DNA of 53,334 bases. Origin: Ilumatobacteraceae bacterium. GTDB taxonomy: Bacteria > Actinomycetota > Acidimicrobiia > Acidimicrobiales > Ilumatobacteraceae. Positions 24,722 to 33,363 of the stretch are shown here, piece by piece (position 1 is the stretch's first letter; every line of letters starts with the position of its first letter). Position numbers and translations under genes: made by a program. The stretch lies in the NCBI GenBank assembly GCA_013213745.1, contig JABSQH010000012.1, positions 1 through 53,334 of the forward strand, written 5' to 3'. The notes beneath the pieces are model-generated. The model was not told the origin of the DNA, did not search any database, and was given only the letters and a program-made list of their open reading frames with translations.

Positions 24722-26317
24722 CTACAGCGCTGGCGGCAGGAGTCGGTTGACGTTCTGGAAGAAGAAATACAGGGCGACCGCGAAGGGGACGATGCCGACC
24801 AGTGCGCCCACCCAGTCGCGACGTAGCGTCCGGCTGAGCAGATAGGCCAGTGCGGCGATCGCACTGACGATCAGCCCCCACAGGGCGACCTGCGAGTTCG
24901 CTCCGGGATCGGAGAACCAGCCGGCGGCGAATGCATCGGCAATTTCCGCATTGACCGCTTGGGAACCGGGAGCAGCTGCTGGTGCGGTGGGCTCGTTGTC
25001 GAACGATCCCGTCACTGTCGTCTCGCCGTTGTCGCCGTCGGTCGTCACCTCGGCGCCGTCCCCGGTCGACTCGATCGGGGCCGATGTTGCCGCGTCGCTT
25101 GTGGCCGCCGTGTCGCCGGTGGTCGATTCCTCGGCAGCGGGCGCATCATCGGCGATCAGCTCATCGCCACTCGGTAGGTCGGGGTCGCCGGGCAACTCGG
25201 TGAGTGGCGGTTCGACGATCGGACGGCCGTAGTTGACGACTGGCTCGCCGACATCGTTCGAGCGCAACGGGTCGAGCTCGGCGGTGACCACGATACGGTC
25301 ACGGGTCGTCCATTTGGGGTGGCACGACACGAGGGTCAGCGTCGCTCGCCCGGGGTCGGATGTGGCGACAACCTGGTAGTCGCTCGGAGCCACGATCTGG
25401 GTCGTGACGACGCTGTAGACGAATGTGCCGTTCGGCGTGGTCATCACGATGTCGTCGCCCGGGTTGAGGTTGTCGACGTTGTGGAATGGCTGGCCGTATG
25501 TCGTGCGGTGGCCGGCGATGGCGACGTTGCCGAGCTGCCCTGGCAGCGGCGTCTCGGGAAAGTGTCCCGGTCCGCGTTTGAGGTCGTCGCGCGTGACACC
25601 AGCAACGACGATGTCGTTCACGCCGATCGCCGGGACGTCGATGCGGGCCACGGCATCGCCTTCCTCGATCGGCGGGATCACCTGTTGCTCGACGGGGATG
25701 GCCACCGGCGTGGCGGTGGTCGTATCGCCGCTGATGTCGACATCGAACGAGCCGTCGGCGGACGCATCAACGTCGCCGGAGGCCGCGGTGCTGTCACTGT
25801 CGCTCGTGTCGATCGCCGAATCGGTCCCGTCGTCGATGACGACCGTCGACCCGTCGCCGTCGGGTTCGGTCGACACCACTGGGTCCGACGTCGGTTGACC
25901 ATCGGCTGAGTCGGTGACAGCGGGGGGCGGCGGCGAGGCCGCGAGCAGATCCTCGAACTCGCTCTCCAGTGCGCGCTGGGCGCGGGCAGTCTCGATTCCG
26001 GTGCCCCACAGCTGATAGGCGACGAAACCGAACATCAACAGTCCGACGGCGATGAGGACTTTGCCGAGACCGCCGACCCACCATCGCCAATCCAATGGGG
26101 GACGTGGGCGATCCCACTTCGACACCTTGTTGGACTTGTTGGCGTTGGTTTTGTTGGCGTTGGACTTGTTGGCCGCGCGTCGTTCCCCCCGACTCTGTGG
26201 CGGAGTCGCCGGTGTCGCTGGGGCGGGCGGTGTCGGTGGTGGTGTTGGCGCCGCCCCCGAGGCGCGGTCCGTCGAGGTGGTCGCCGACGAGTTCGCCGGT
26301 GGCACCGCCTCGCTCAC
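24722..26317 (-). CDS. Long class E sortase with extra C-terminal membrane helices
   Basis: 531 residues from GTG 26317. Order: Pro/Ala-rich cytoplasmic tail, an Asn/Lys repeat (NKSNANKTNANKSNK, 50-64), a TM helix (84-103), an acidic Asp/Ser/Thr linker (130-205), the sortase domain (about 220-350) with His270 (AIAGHRTTYG), Cys332 (TLVSCHPKW) and Arg339 or Arg341, a second acidic linker, and two C-terminal hydrophobic helices. Class E sortases usually lack the final pair. The domain acts outside the membrane on sorting signals; no substrate gene is nearby. It is divergent from ccmA with a 140-bp gap. Confidence 0.88.
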   Translation of the reverse strand: MSEAVPPANSSATTSTDRASGAAPTPPPTPPAPATPATPPQSRGERRAANKSNANKTNANKSNKVSKWDRPRPPLDWRWWVGGLGKVLIAVGLLMFGFVAYQLWGTGIETARAQRALESEFEDLLAASPPPPAVTDSADGQPTSDPVVSTEPDGDGSTVVIDDGTDSAIDTSDSDSTAASGDVDASADGSFDVDISGDTTTATPVAIPVEQQVIPPIEEGDAVARIDVPAIGVNDIVVAGVTRDDLKRGPGHFPETPLPGQLGNVAIAGHRTTYGQPFHNVDNLNPGDDIVMTTPNGTFVYSVVTTQIVAPSDYQVVATSDPGRATLTLVSCHPKWTTRDRIVVTAELDPLRSNDVGEPVVNYGRPIVEPPLTELPGDPDLPSGDELIADDAPAAEESTTGDTAATSDAATSAPIESTGDGAEVTTDGDNGETTVTGSFDNEPTAPAAAPGSQAVNAEIADAFAAGWFSDPGANSQVALWGLIVSAIAALAYLLSRTLRRDWVGALVGIVPFAVALYFFFQNVNRLLPPAL

Positions 26318-26457
26318 GGCACCACGCTAACGCTCTGCTCGGGGATGCGAAGGGCAGCCGCGGCCCCGTGACGGTTTCTTCGCGATTGTTTCGACACGGC
26401 GATGACCGCGCTGAGAGTTGGGATCGCCGGGCGGACCGGCGAGGATCGTGAGTCGCG

Positions 26458-27132
26458 ATGGACACGGAGTCACGGTCCCCGGTGGTTCGTCTCGACGATG
26501 CGGTCGCCGTACTCGGTGGCTTTCCTGCCTTGGCAGGCGCGTCGATCGAGATCGACCACGGCGAGATCCTGTTGCTGCGCGGGCCGAATGGCGCAGGCAA
26601 GACCACGCTGTTGCGGCTGTGCGCAGGCCTCGTGCCGTTGGCGCGCGGTGCCGGTGAGGTGCTCGGACACGACCTGTCGACCGAACGGGAGTCGATCCGC
26701 CAGCGAGTCGGGCTGCTCGGACATCACAACGGGCTGTACCTCGACCTGACCGTCGGTGAGAACGTGCGGTTTTGGGGTTCCACGGTCGGCGCCGACGACC
26801 GGGAGATCGCCGGTGCCATCGAGCGGATGGGTGTCGGTGATCGGCTCGTCGACGTCACCGTTCGCCGTCTTTCGGCAGGGCAACGTCGGCGCACCGCGCT
26901 TGCCTGCCTCGTTGCGCGGCGCGCCGAGCTCTGGTTGCTCGACGAACCACACGCCGGCCTCGACGCCACCGCCCGCGACGACATCGACGCCATCCTGCGT
27001 GCGGCCGCTCGCGCTGGTGCGACGGTGGTCGTCGCCAGCCACGAACTCGAACGGGCTGGTGCACTGGCGACGCGCACGGTCGACGTGGTCGCAGGGCAGA
27101 TCAACCCCGCAGCCGGCGAGGCGACGCCGTGA
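26458..27132 (+). CDS. ccmA: Cytochrome c maturation ABC ATPase CcmA
   Basis: 224 residues. Walker A GPNGAGKTT (about residues 43-51), signature RLSAGQRRRTALA, Walker B LWLLDEPHAGLD and the switch histidine in VVASHELERAG are all present. CcmA hydrolyses ATP to release holo-CcmE from the CcmCD complex during haem delivery. It starts the operon and overlaps ccmB by 4 bp (GTGA). The upstream 140 bp must carry the promoter for the whole nine-gene operon; no clear hexamers were picked out. Confidence 0.92.
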   Translation: MDTESRSPVVRLDDAVAVLGGFPALAGASIEIDHGEILLLRGPNGAGKTTLLRLCAGLVPLARGAGEVLGHDLSTERESIRQRVGLLGHHNGLYLDLTVGENVRFWGSTVGADDREIAGAIERMGVGDRLVDVTVRRLSAGQRRRTALACLVARRAELWLLDEPHAGLDATARDDIDAILRAAARAGATVVVASHELERAGALATRTVDVVAGQINPAAGEATP

Positions 27133-27824
27133 ACTCGGCGCCGACCACCTGGCGCATCGCGCGGCTTGTTGCCGCCAAGGATCTGCGCGTCGAGTGGCAC
27201 AGTCGGATCGCCACGAACCAGGTGTTGCCATTCGCCGCCGTCACGATGGTCATCTTCGCATTCGCCCTCGACAGTGATGCCGTGCTGCAGCGCGTCGCGC
27301 CCGGTCTGGTGTGGCTGGCCACGCTGTTCAGCGTGCTCGTGTTGGTGCAGCGTGCGTTCGCAGTCGAAGCCGAGGACGGCGCGCTCGAAGCGACCCGTGT
27401 CGCCGGTGTCGATCCTCGAGCGATCTACCTCGGCAAGGCGCTCGCCCTCGGACTCCAGCTGTTCGTCTTGGAGATCGTGCTCCTCGTCGCCGCAGTGGTC
27501 TTGTACGCGCAGAGCGTGCCGCTCGAGGGGGCGTTACTTCTCACAGCGACCTTGATCTCCGCGACGTGCGGGCTCGCTGCGGTCGGTATCCTGTACGGAG
27601 GCCTTACCGCCGGGCAATCGGGCCGCGAGACGTTGCTCCCGCTGCTCACTCTCCCGGCGGTGGCGCCCGTCCTGATCGGAGCGACCCGAGCGACCGAAGC
27701 GGCGCGCGGCACCGCCGGGGCGGTGGTGTCGGACGGCTGGCCCTGGTTGGGCCTGCTGGCCGTCTTCGCCGTCGCGTTCGGTGTCGGCGGAGCATTGGCA
27801 TTCGGACCGCTGATCGACGAATAA
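27129..27824 (+). CDS. ccmB: Cytochrome c maturation permease CcmB
   Basis: 231 residues with six hydrophobic segments. The conserved CcmB beginning is recognisable (IARLVAAKDLRVEWHSR, FAFALDSD), as is the middle EAEDGALEATRVAG followed by a long hydrophobic stretch. It forms the membrane part of the CcmAB transporter that drives the haem chaperone cycle. It is coupled to ccmA by a 4-bp overlap. A 66-bp gap with a small hairpin separates it from ccmC. Confidence 0.9.
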   Translation: MNSAPTTWRIARLVAAKDLRVEWHSRIATNQVLPFAAVTMVIFAFALDSDAVLQRVAPGLVWLATLFSVLVLVQRAFAVEAEDGALEATRVAGVDPRAIYLGKALALGLQLFVLEIVLLVAAVVLYAQSVPLEGALLLTATLISATCGLAAVGILYGGLTAGQSGRETLLPLLTLPAVAPVLIGATRATEAARGTAGAVVSDGWPWLGLLAVFAVAFGVGGALAFGPLIDE

Positions 27825-27840
27825 TCGAACGCAACCACAC

Positions 27841-27859
27841 GAGCCCCAAACGAGGGCTC
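27841..27859 (+). other. Intercistronic hairpin between ccmB and ccmC
   Basis: GAGCCC and GGGCTC form a perfect 6-bp stem around a 7-base loop. There is no following T-run, so it more likely tunes mRNA stability or expression than terminates. Confidence 0.45.
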
Positions 27860-27890
27860 GCCACCTCCCACAGAACCGAGACCGAGCCAC

Positions 27891-28706
27891 ATGACGTCGA
27901 CCGACTCCGCACTGGCCGCAACACCGGCCTCGCCCGACGAATCGTCGCGTCACGGCACGGGGACCAAGGCGACGCGCGTGCTCGGGGTCGCCACGATCGT
28001 CTCGATGGGCTGGCTGCTGGTGTTCGGTCTCGGCTTCTCGCCCGCCGATCGCGACCAGGAAGAAGCGGTTCGCATCCTCTACGTCCATGTGCCGACGATC
28101 TGGGTGGCGTATCTCGGATTCGCAGTGACGGCACTGTGCTCGGGGATCTACCTGTTCGGGAAGAAGAAGTCGCTCCAGCTCGATCGCATCGCAGGCGCGA
28201 GCGCCGAGATCGCTGTTGCGTTCGTGGCGGTCACGTTGGCGGTGGGGGCCATGTGGGGCCGGATCACCTGGGGCGTGTATTGGCAGTGGGACGCCCGCCT
28301 CACGACCACCGCCTTGTTGTTCGTCACCTACATCGGCTACCTCGCCGTCCGCCGCCTTGGCGGTTCGCACGAGCAACGCGCCAAACGCAGCGCAGTGATC
28401 GGTCTGATCGCGGTCCTCGAAGTACCGCTGGTGCACTGGAGTGTGCGGCTGTGGCGCAGCCTCCATCAAGAAGCCACGGTGCTCAATCCCGACGACGGCG
28501 TGCAGATCGACGGTCTGATGTTGTTCAGCCTGTTCGTCGGTGTCATTGCATTCACGCTGCTGTACGCATGGCTGCTGTTGCACCGCAGCCGCGGCATGTG
28601 GATGGAGGACGTGCTCGACGACCGCGGGCTCGACGATGCGCTTGCGGCGCGGCGTGCCGAGGCCGGCGGCCGACCGAGCCCCGAACCCGCAGGAGAAACG
28701 TCATGA
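27891..28706 (+). CDS. ccmC: Haem transfer protein CcmC
   Basis: 271 residues with six membrane segments. The periplasmic tryptophan-rich haem-handling motif WGVYWQWDARLTTTAL is intact. So are the two family histidines, in ILYVHVPTIWVAY and VPLVHWSVRLWRSLHQ, that ligand haem in the E. coli protein. CcmC loads haem onto CcmE. The gene overlaps ccmD by 4 bp. The N-terminal 30 residues are polar, longer than in E. coli. Confidence 0.93.
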   Translation: MTSTDSALAATPASPDESSRHGTGTKATRVLGVATIVSMGWLLVFGLGFSPADRDQEEAVRILYVHVPTIWVAYLGFAVTALCSGIYLFGKKKSLQLDRIAGASAEIAVAFVAVTLAVGAMWGRITWGVYWQWDARLTTTALLFVTYIGYLAVRRLGGSHEQRAKRSAVIGLIAVLEVPLVHWSVRLWRSLHQEATVLNPDDGVQIDGLMLFSLFVGVIAFTLLYAWLLLHRSRGMWMEDVLDDRGLDDALAARRAEAGGRPSPEPAGETS

Positions 28707-28849
28707 TCGCCTTCTTCGACGACGCCGGGTTCATCTTGGGCAGTTACGCATTGACCGTCGGCCTGGTTGGACTCCTCTCGTGGCGGTACGTCCGCCGCGG
28801 CTCGCAGCTCGGCCAGCAGATCCCCGACGACGAGAAGCCCTGGCGTTGA
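28703..28849 (+). CDS. ccmD: CcmD-like small membrane protein
   Basis: 48 residues: one hydrophobic helix (about 9-26), then a basic segment (WRYVRRGSQLGQQ). The size, single helix, basic tail and position between ccmC and ccmE fit CcmD, which holds CcmE in the CcmABCD complex. The sequence itself is too short for a strong family match. The ATG is embedded in the ccmC stop (ATGA). Confidence 0.75.
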   Translation: MIAFFDDAGFILGSYALTVGLVGLLSWRYVRRGSQLGQQIPDDEKPWR

Positions 28850-28863
28850 TCGGTGTGCCATCG

Positions 28864-29361
28864 ATGACTGAAGTCCATCAATCCGAACTCGATCTGTCAC
28901 CTCGGCAGAACGAGGCCGGACGCCGTGCCCCCAATCGGCGCCACTGGGGTGCGATCATCGTGCTCGTCCTCGTGCTGTTCGCCGGGGGAGTCATCGTGAC
29001 CCAGTTCCTCACCTCCGCAGTCGACTACTACTGCAACGTCGATGAAGTCGGCGTGCGGGACGGCTGCGATCCGGATCGCCGTATTCGGCTTCAGGGGACT
29101 GTCGAGGAGGGATCGGTCGATCGCGTCGGCTCAGCCACGGTGTTCACCATCAGCTTCAACGGCGTGACCATGCCGGTGCGCTACGAGGGCGAGCCAGGGG
29201 GAATCTTCAAAGAGTGCATCCCCGTCGTCGTGCACGGCGAGATCGTCGACGATGTGCTGGTGGGGGACCGTGTCGAGGTGCGGCACTCGAATGAGTACTT
29301 GTCCGTGAATGACGAGCGCGTCGCCGACGCTGTCGAGGCGGCCTGCGAGGGAGGGTCCTGA
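28864..29361 (+). CDS. ccmE: Haem chaperone CcmE
   Basis: 165 residues from ATG 28864; an in-frame GTG at 28855 is an alternative. An N-terminal anchor (28-50) precedes an OB-fold beta domain. The covalent haem site is VEVRHSNEY (His141, Tyr145), matching the HxxxY form of E. coli CcmE and not the Cys variant of some anaerobes. An extra loop with Cys57 and Cys68 is unusual for the family. CcmE carries haem from CcmC to the CcmFH ligase outside the membrane. Confidence 0.9.
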   Translation: MTEVHQSELDLSPRQNEAGRRAPNRRHWGAIIVLVLVLFAGGVIVTQFLTSAVDYYCNVDEVGVRDGCDPDRRIRLQGTVEEGSVDRVGSATVFTISFNGVTMPVRYEGEPGGIFKECIPVVVHGEIVDDVLVGDRVEVRHSNEYLSVNDERVADAVEAACEGGS

Positions 29362-29395
29362 GCGGCGCGGGGGCGTCGAAGCCGAGGCACCCGTC

Positions 29396-31462
29396 ATGAT
29401 CGCTGCCAGTCTCAACGCTGCGCTCGGGCGAGCCGGGCTGCTGCTCCTGCTCGCCGCATCCGTGTTCGGCGCGTTCGCCGTGTTGTACGGCATCAGGCAG
29501 CGCAATCCAAAGTTGCTGAAACAGGGCCCGATCTACGCGTGGCTCGGATTCGGTGGCGCACTCCTGGCGTGCGTGATGATGCAGCGGGCGCTGATCACCC
29601 GCGACTTCTCGCTGGCGTACATCCAACAAGTCGGCTCGGCCGACACCCCAGCCCTCTACAACTTCGCCGCGATGTGGTCGTCGCTCGAGGGGTCGATCCT
29701 GTTGTGGGTGGCGGTGCTCGCCGGGTTCACCGGAGCCGTCGCCTGGCGCTTCCGCAAACGAACCAACGACGTGCTCGTTGGATGGGCCTTGATCGTGATG
29801 TTCGTGATCTCGGCGTGTTTCGCAATGCTCAGTTTCGGTCCGGCCGACCCCTTCGCGGCCGGGGCGCCGGGGGTCACCTCGGGCCCCGGGCCGAACCCGC
29901 TGCTGCAGAACCACATCCTGGTGCTGTTCCATCCGCCGATCCTGTATCTCGGATACGTCGGCTTCGCGGTGCCGTTCGCGTTCGCCATCGCTGCGCTCGT
30001 GACCGGTCGGCTGGGCGAAGGATGGTTGCTCGAGACGCGGCGCTGGGCGCTGTTCTCGTGGGCCTTCCTCACCATCGGCATCCTCCTCGGTGGATGGTGG
30101 AGCTACGAGGTGCTCGGGTGGTCGGGGGTCTGGGCATGGGACCCCGTCGAGAACGCGTCGCTGCTGCCGTGGCTCACCGGCACGGCCTACATCCACTCGG
30201 TGCTCGTACAAGAGCGACGCGGGATGCTCCGAGTGTGGAACCTCAGCCTGCTCGTGGCCACGTTCGCGCTGACGATTCTCGGCACGTTCCTCACCAGGTC
30301 CGGCGTCATCAATTCCGTGCACGCGTTCGGCGACGGCCCGGTCGGACCATGGCTGTTGACGTACTTCGCAATCACGGTTGCTGTGTCGTTGGCCTTGATC
30401 GCCTGGCGCGGCGACCGCCTCCGCTCGCCTGGCACGATCGACTCGCCGATCTCGCGAGAAGGGGCATTTCTCGCGAACAACGTGATCTTCACGGTGTTTG
30501 CCTTCGTCGTGCTGCTCGGAACGGTGTTCCCGTTGCTCGTCGAGGCGCTGCAGGATCGTCAGACCGTCGTCGGCGCACCGTACTTTGACCGCCTGTCGAC
30601 ACCGATCGGCCTCGTGCTGTTGTTCCTCATGGGCGTGGCGCCTGTACTGCCCTGGCGCAAGGCCTCCACCGAGCTGCTGCGCGACCGGCTGTTCTGGCCG
30701 GCTTGGATCGGAGCAGGCGCACTCGTCGTGGCGGTCGCCGTCGGCGCAACCGGGTGGGCGCCGCTCGTCGCATTCGGACTCGGCGGATTTGCCGCCGGTG
30801 CGGCCCTCCGCCAAATCGTGTTGGCAACGCGTCGCCAAGGCTGGCGCGGCTTCGTCGGACGGACCAACGGCGGAATGGTCGTCCACCTCGGCGTCATCGT
30901 CATCGGCATCGCCTTGGCCGCGTCGAATTCGTTCACGCACTCGGCGACGCTCACCCTCACCCAGAACGAGCCCGTCGAGTGGGGTGGGCACACATTCGAA
31001 CTCGTGTCCGTCGACGAACGGATCAACGATGCGGGCAGCGAACGAGTGGTCGCAGCCAACGTGCTGCTCGACGACCGACAGGAGTACCGACCTGCCGTCA
31101 CGACCTATCTGAACATCGGACAAGACGTCGGGACGCCGTCGGTGCGCACCGGGTTCACCAAGGACGTCTACCTCACGCTCGGTCAAGGTGTTGCGCCGGG
31201 CGATACCGAGGCGACGATCCGCGTGTTCATCAAGCCGATGATCCTGTGGCTCTGGATCGGCGGCGCCATGATGGCGATCGGCACGTTGCTCGCGGCGTTC
31301 CCCTCCGGGCGCAAACGCAATCCGCTCGATCCGGTGTCGGCACCGATCGGAGCCGACCAACCGTCGATGCAACCCTCCGCTGAGCCGGCGACACCCGCTG
31401 TACCGCCCGGGGCCACCGAGCCCGCGCCAGAACCCGAGACCGTGCAGGTGCGCACGACATGA
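29396..31462 (+). CDS. ccmF: Cytochrome c haem ligase subunit CcmF
   Basis: 688 residues from ATG 29396. A frame extension to 29309 would overlap ccmE and lacks a signal-like start. About 14 hydrophobic segments are present. The tryptophan-rich WWD region reads GGWWSYEVLGWSGVWAWDP, followed by VENASLLPWL as in the family. CcmF attaches haem to the CXXCH cysteines of apocytochrome c together with CcmH and CcmI. The C-terminal 50 residues are a Pro/Ala-rich cytoplasmic tail. It overlaps the next gene by 4 bp (ATGA). Confidence 0.94.
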   Translation: MIAASLNAALGRAGLLLLLAASVFGAFAVLYGIRQRNPKLLKQGPIYAWLGFGGALLACVMMQRALITRDFSLAYIQQVGSADTPALYNFAAMWSSLEGSILLWVAVLAGFTGAVAWRFRKRTNDVLVGWALIVMFVISACFAMLSFGPADPFAAGAPGVTSGPGPNPLLQNHILVLFHPPILYLGYVGFAVPFAFAIAALVTGRLGEGWLLETRRWALFSWAFLTIGILLGGWWSYEVLGWSGVWAWDPVENASLLPWLTGTAYIHSVLVQERRGMLRVWNLSLLVATFALTILGTFLTRSGVINSVHAFGDGPVGPWLLTYFAITVAVSLALIAWRGDRLRSPGTIDSPISREGAFLANNVIFTVFAFVVLLGTVFPLLVEALQDRQTVVGAPYFDRLSTPIGLVLLFLMGVAPVLPWRKASTELLRDRLFWPAWIGAGALVVAVAVGATGWAPLVAFGLGGFAAGAALRQIVLATRRQGWRGFVGRTNGGMVVHLGVIVIGIALAASNSFTHSATLTLTQNEPVEWGGHTFELVSVDERINDAGSERVVAANVLLDDRQEYRPAVTTYLNIGQDVGTPSVRTGFTKDVYLTLGQGVAPGDTEATIRVFIKPMILWLWIGGAMMAIGTLLAAFPSGRKRNPLDPVSAPIGADQPSMQPSAEPATPAVPPGATEPAPEPETVQVRTT

Positions 31463-32061
31463 CCGACGTGATCGACCACGACCCCGGTGCCGATCCGGAG
31501 ACGGCAGCGGCGTCGCGACGGTCGGTCGCGCCGTGGATTGCGCTCGCAATTGCGGTGGTGATGATCGGCCTCGTGGTGGTGCTGATCGGTGCCACCTCCG
31601 ATGGGGACAACGTCGCCGAGTCGCCGCTGATCGGCCGGCCTGCGCCCGAGGCCACGGGTCAGTTGGCCGACGGGACGGCGTTCGACCTGTCCCGTCGGAA
31701 GGGCAGCTGGGTGGTGCTCAACTTCTTCACCGCCGACTGCGTCCCGTGTATTCGCGAGCATCCAGATCTCATCGAGTTCAACGAGCAGCAGCAAGCGCTC
31801 GGCGCTGACGGTGCCGAGCTGTATTCGGTCGTCGTCAACGACACCCCCGAAGACGTCGAGGCCTTCTTCGACGAGCGCGGCGGCGACTGGCCGGTCGTGT
31901 ACTCGGAGTTCGACAACTTCCCGGTCGCCTTCGGTGTCGCCCAGGTGCCCGAGACGTGGATCATCGATCCGAGCGGCGTCGTGCAGCTCCGGTTCATCTC
32001 CGAGGTCACCGCCGAGCAACTCAACGTGACGCTGCAGCAGTTCCGGGAGCAGTACGGGTGA
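31459..32061 (+). CDS. ccmG: Membrane-anchored thioredoxin (CcmG/TlpA type)
   Basis: 200 residues. An N-terminal membrane helix (27-45) is followed by a thioredoxin fold with active site Cys94-Val-Pro-Cys97 (FFTADCVPCIREHP) and the cis-proline segment VPETWIIDPSG. It would reduce apocytochrome CXXCH thiols outside the membrane before haem ligation. It overlaps both neighbours by 4 bp within the ccm operon, which supports the CcmG assignment over a generic TlpA. Confidence 0.9.
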   Translation: MTDVIDHDPGADPETAAASRRSVAPWIALAIAVVMIGLVVVLIGATSDGDNVAESPLIGRPAPEATGQLADGTAFDLSRRKGSWVVLNFFTADCVPCIREHPDLIEFNEQQQALGADGAELYSVVVNDTPEDVEAFFDERGGDWPVVYSEFDNFPVAFGVAQVPETWIIDPSGVVQLRFISEVTAEQLNVTLQQFREQYG

Positions 32062-32567
32062 ATACCAAGAGCCTCAACCGTCGGCTCAAGGGCTGGATGG
32101 GTTGGCTTGCGCTGATCTTCGTCGTCGCCGCTGCGCTGACAATCGGCATTGCGTCGACGACTGGCCCGCAAACGCCCGAGGAACGAATTGACGCGATTTC
32201 CAAACGTGTGGCGTGTCCTGTGTGCGATGGCGAGAGCGTGTTCGAGTCGCAGAACAGCGCATCGATCGCCATCCGCAACCAGGTCGGCGATCTCGTCGCC
32301 GAGAACGATTTGGGCGACGACCAGATCGTGGCGTTCATCGAGACGCGCTACGGCGCCCAGGTGTTGCTCGTGCCGCGGGCCTCCGGCTTTGACGCCCTCG
32401 TCTGGGTGCTTCCTGCGGTGGCGCTCGTGTGTGGTGTCGCCGGCCTCGCTGTTGCGTTCCGACGGTGGCGTGTGCAGGCCGACGGCACACTCGACCCGAC
32501 CGACGACGACCGGGCGTTGGTCGAAGCGGCGCTACGCGACCAGCGCGGCTCGGCCGACACGAAATGA
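32058..32567 (+). CDS. ccmH: Cytochrome c maturation thiol oxidoreductase CcmH
   Basis: 169 residues from GTG 32058, overlapping the ccmG stop (GTGA). An N-terminal membrane helix (15-32) precedes the CcmH domain with VACPVCDGESVFES (Cys53, Cys56), corresponding to the LRCPxC site that handles apocytochrome thiols. A second membrane helix follows at about 117-137. The helical motif IAIRNQVGDLV and the DDQIVAFIETRYG segment are family features. Confidence 0.93.
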   Translation: MNTKSLNRRLKGWMGWLALIFVVAAALTIGIASTTGPQTPEERIDAISKRVACPVCDGESVFESQNSASIAIRNQVGDLVAENDLGDDQIVAFIETRYGAQVLLVPRASGFDALVWVLPAVALVCGVAGLAVAFRRWRVQADGTLDPTDDDRALVEAALRDQRGSADTK

Positions 32568-33337
32568 CCGCCTCGACCCGCCAGCGCGGCGCGCAGCTCG
32601 ACGAGTTGGCCGAACTCGAAGAGGAGCGTCGGTTCCTGTTGCGCTCGCTCGACGACCTCGAGCGAGAGTTCGCGGCCGGCGACGTCGACGACGCGGACTA
32701 TCAGACACTGAAAGACGGCTACACCGCACGCGCTGCGAAGGTGCTCCGCCAAATCGAGGCCGGACGTTCGGCGGTCGAGCAGCGGCCTCCACGTCGATGG
32801 GGTCGCATGGCTGCGATCGCCGCAGTCGTTGTGGCCGCCGCGGTCGGTATGGGCTTCATCCTGGCCGATGCGTGGGGCGAACGCCGCGCCGGGCAGGAGA
32901 TCACCGGGTTCACCCCCGGCGACGACGCACGGCTGCTCTTGGCATCGGCGCGGGCGACGATGACCAATGGCGACTTTGCGACGGCCAACGGGTTGTTCGG
33001 ACGCGTGGTCGAGATGGAGCGCGACCAAGGGCGCGAGAGCGTCGAAGCGATCGCCTATTTCGGCTGGACGTTGGCCCTGCTGGCGATTCAGGAGCCCGAC
33101 GACGACGCACGGGCGGCCGGCCTCGACGCCGCTGTGCTCGCGCTCGGTCAGGCGGCCGAACTCGATCCCACGTACCCGGACCCGCAGTGCTTCTTGGCGA
33201 TCACCGAGTTCCAGTTCCGCGACGACGCCGACGCTGCGCTTAGCTACGTCGAGTCGTGCGAGGCCAACAATCCCCCGGCCGACGTCAGCGACATCGTTGC
33301 GGAGTTCGCCGACGAGATCCGCGCCGCCGCCGGCTAA
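32564..33337 (+). CDS. ccmI: CcmI/CycH-like protein with TPR-like domain
   Basis: 257 residues from ATG 32564 (ATGA overlap with ccmH). An N-terminal charged coiled segment (LAELEEERRFLLRSLDDLER) is followed by a membrane helix (about 79-99) and an alpha-helical repeat domain outside the membrane (residues 112-257, with LLASARATMTNGDFATANG and LGQAAELDPTYPDPQ). CcmI holds apocytochrome c for the CcmFH ligase. It closes the ccm operon and ends 26 bp from the convergent SixA gene. Confidence 0.82.
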   Translation: MTASTRQRGAQLDELAELEEERRFLLRSLDDLEREFAAGDVDDADYQTLKDGYTARAAKVLRQIEAGRSAVEQRPPRRWGRMAAIAAVVVAAAVGMGFILADAWGERRAGQEITGFTPGDDARLLLASARATMTNGDFATANGLFGRVVEMERDQGRESVEAIAYFGWTLALLAIQEPDDDARAAGLDAAVLALGQAAELDPTYPDPQCFLAITEFQFRDDADAALSYVESCEANNPPADVSDIVAEFADEIRAAAG

Positions 33338-33363
33338 CCAGCACCTGATGTCGTACGGGTTGG

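Noticed and set aside
27311-28849. A long plus-strand frame fusing ccmB, ccmC and ccmD regions
   Set aside because: It is out of frame with ccmB and ccmC; only its last 48 codons (CcmD) are real.
29207-31549. A 780-codon open frame antisense to ccmF
   Set aside because: Arg/Gly/Asp-rich shadow of ccmF with no domain; ccmF on the plus strand carries all family motifs.
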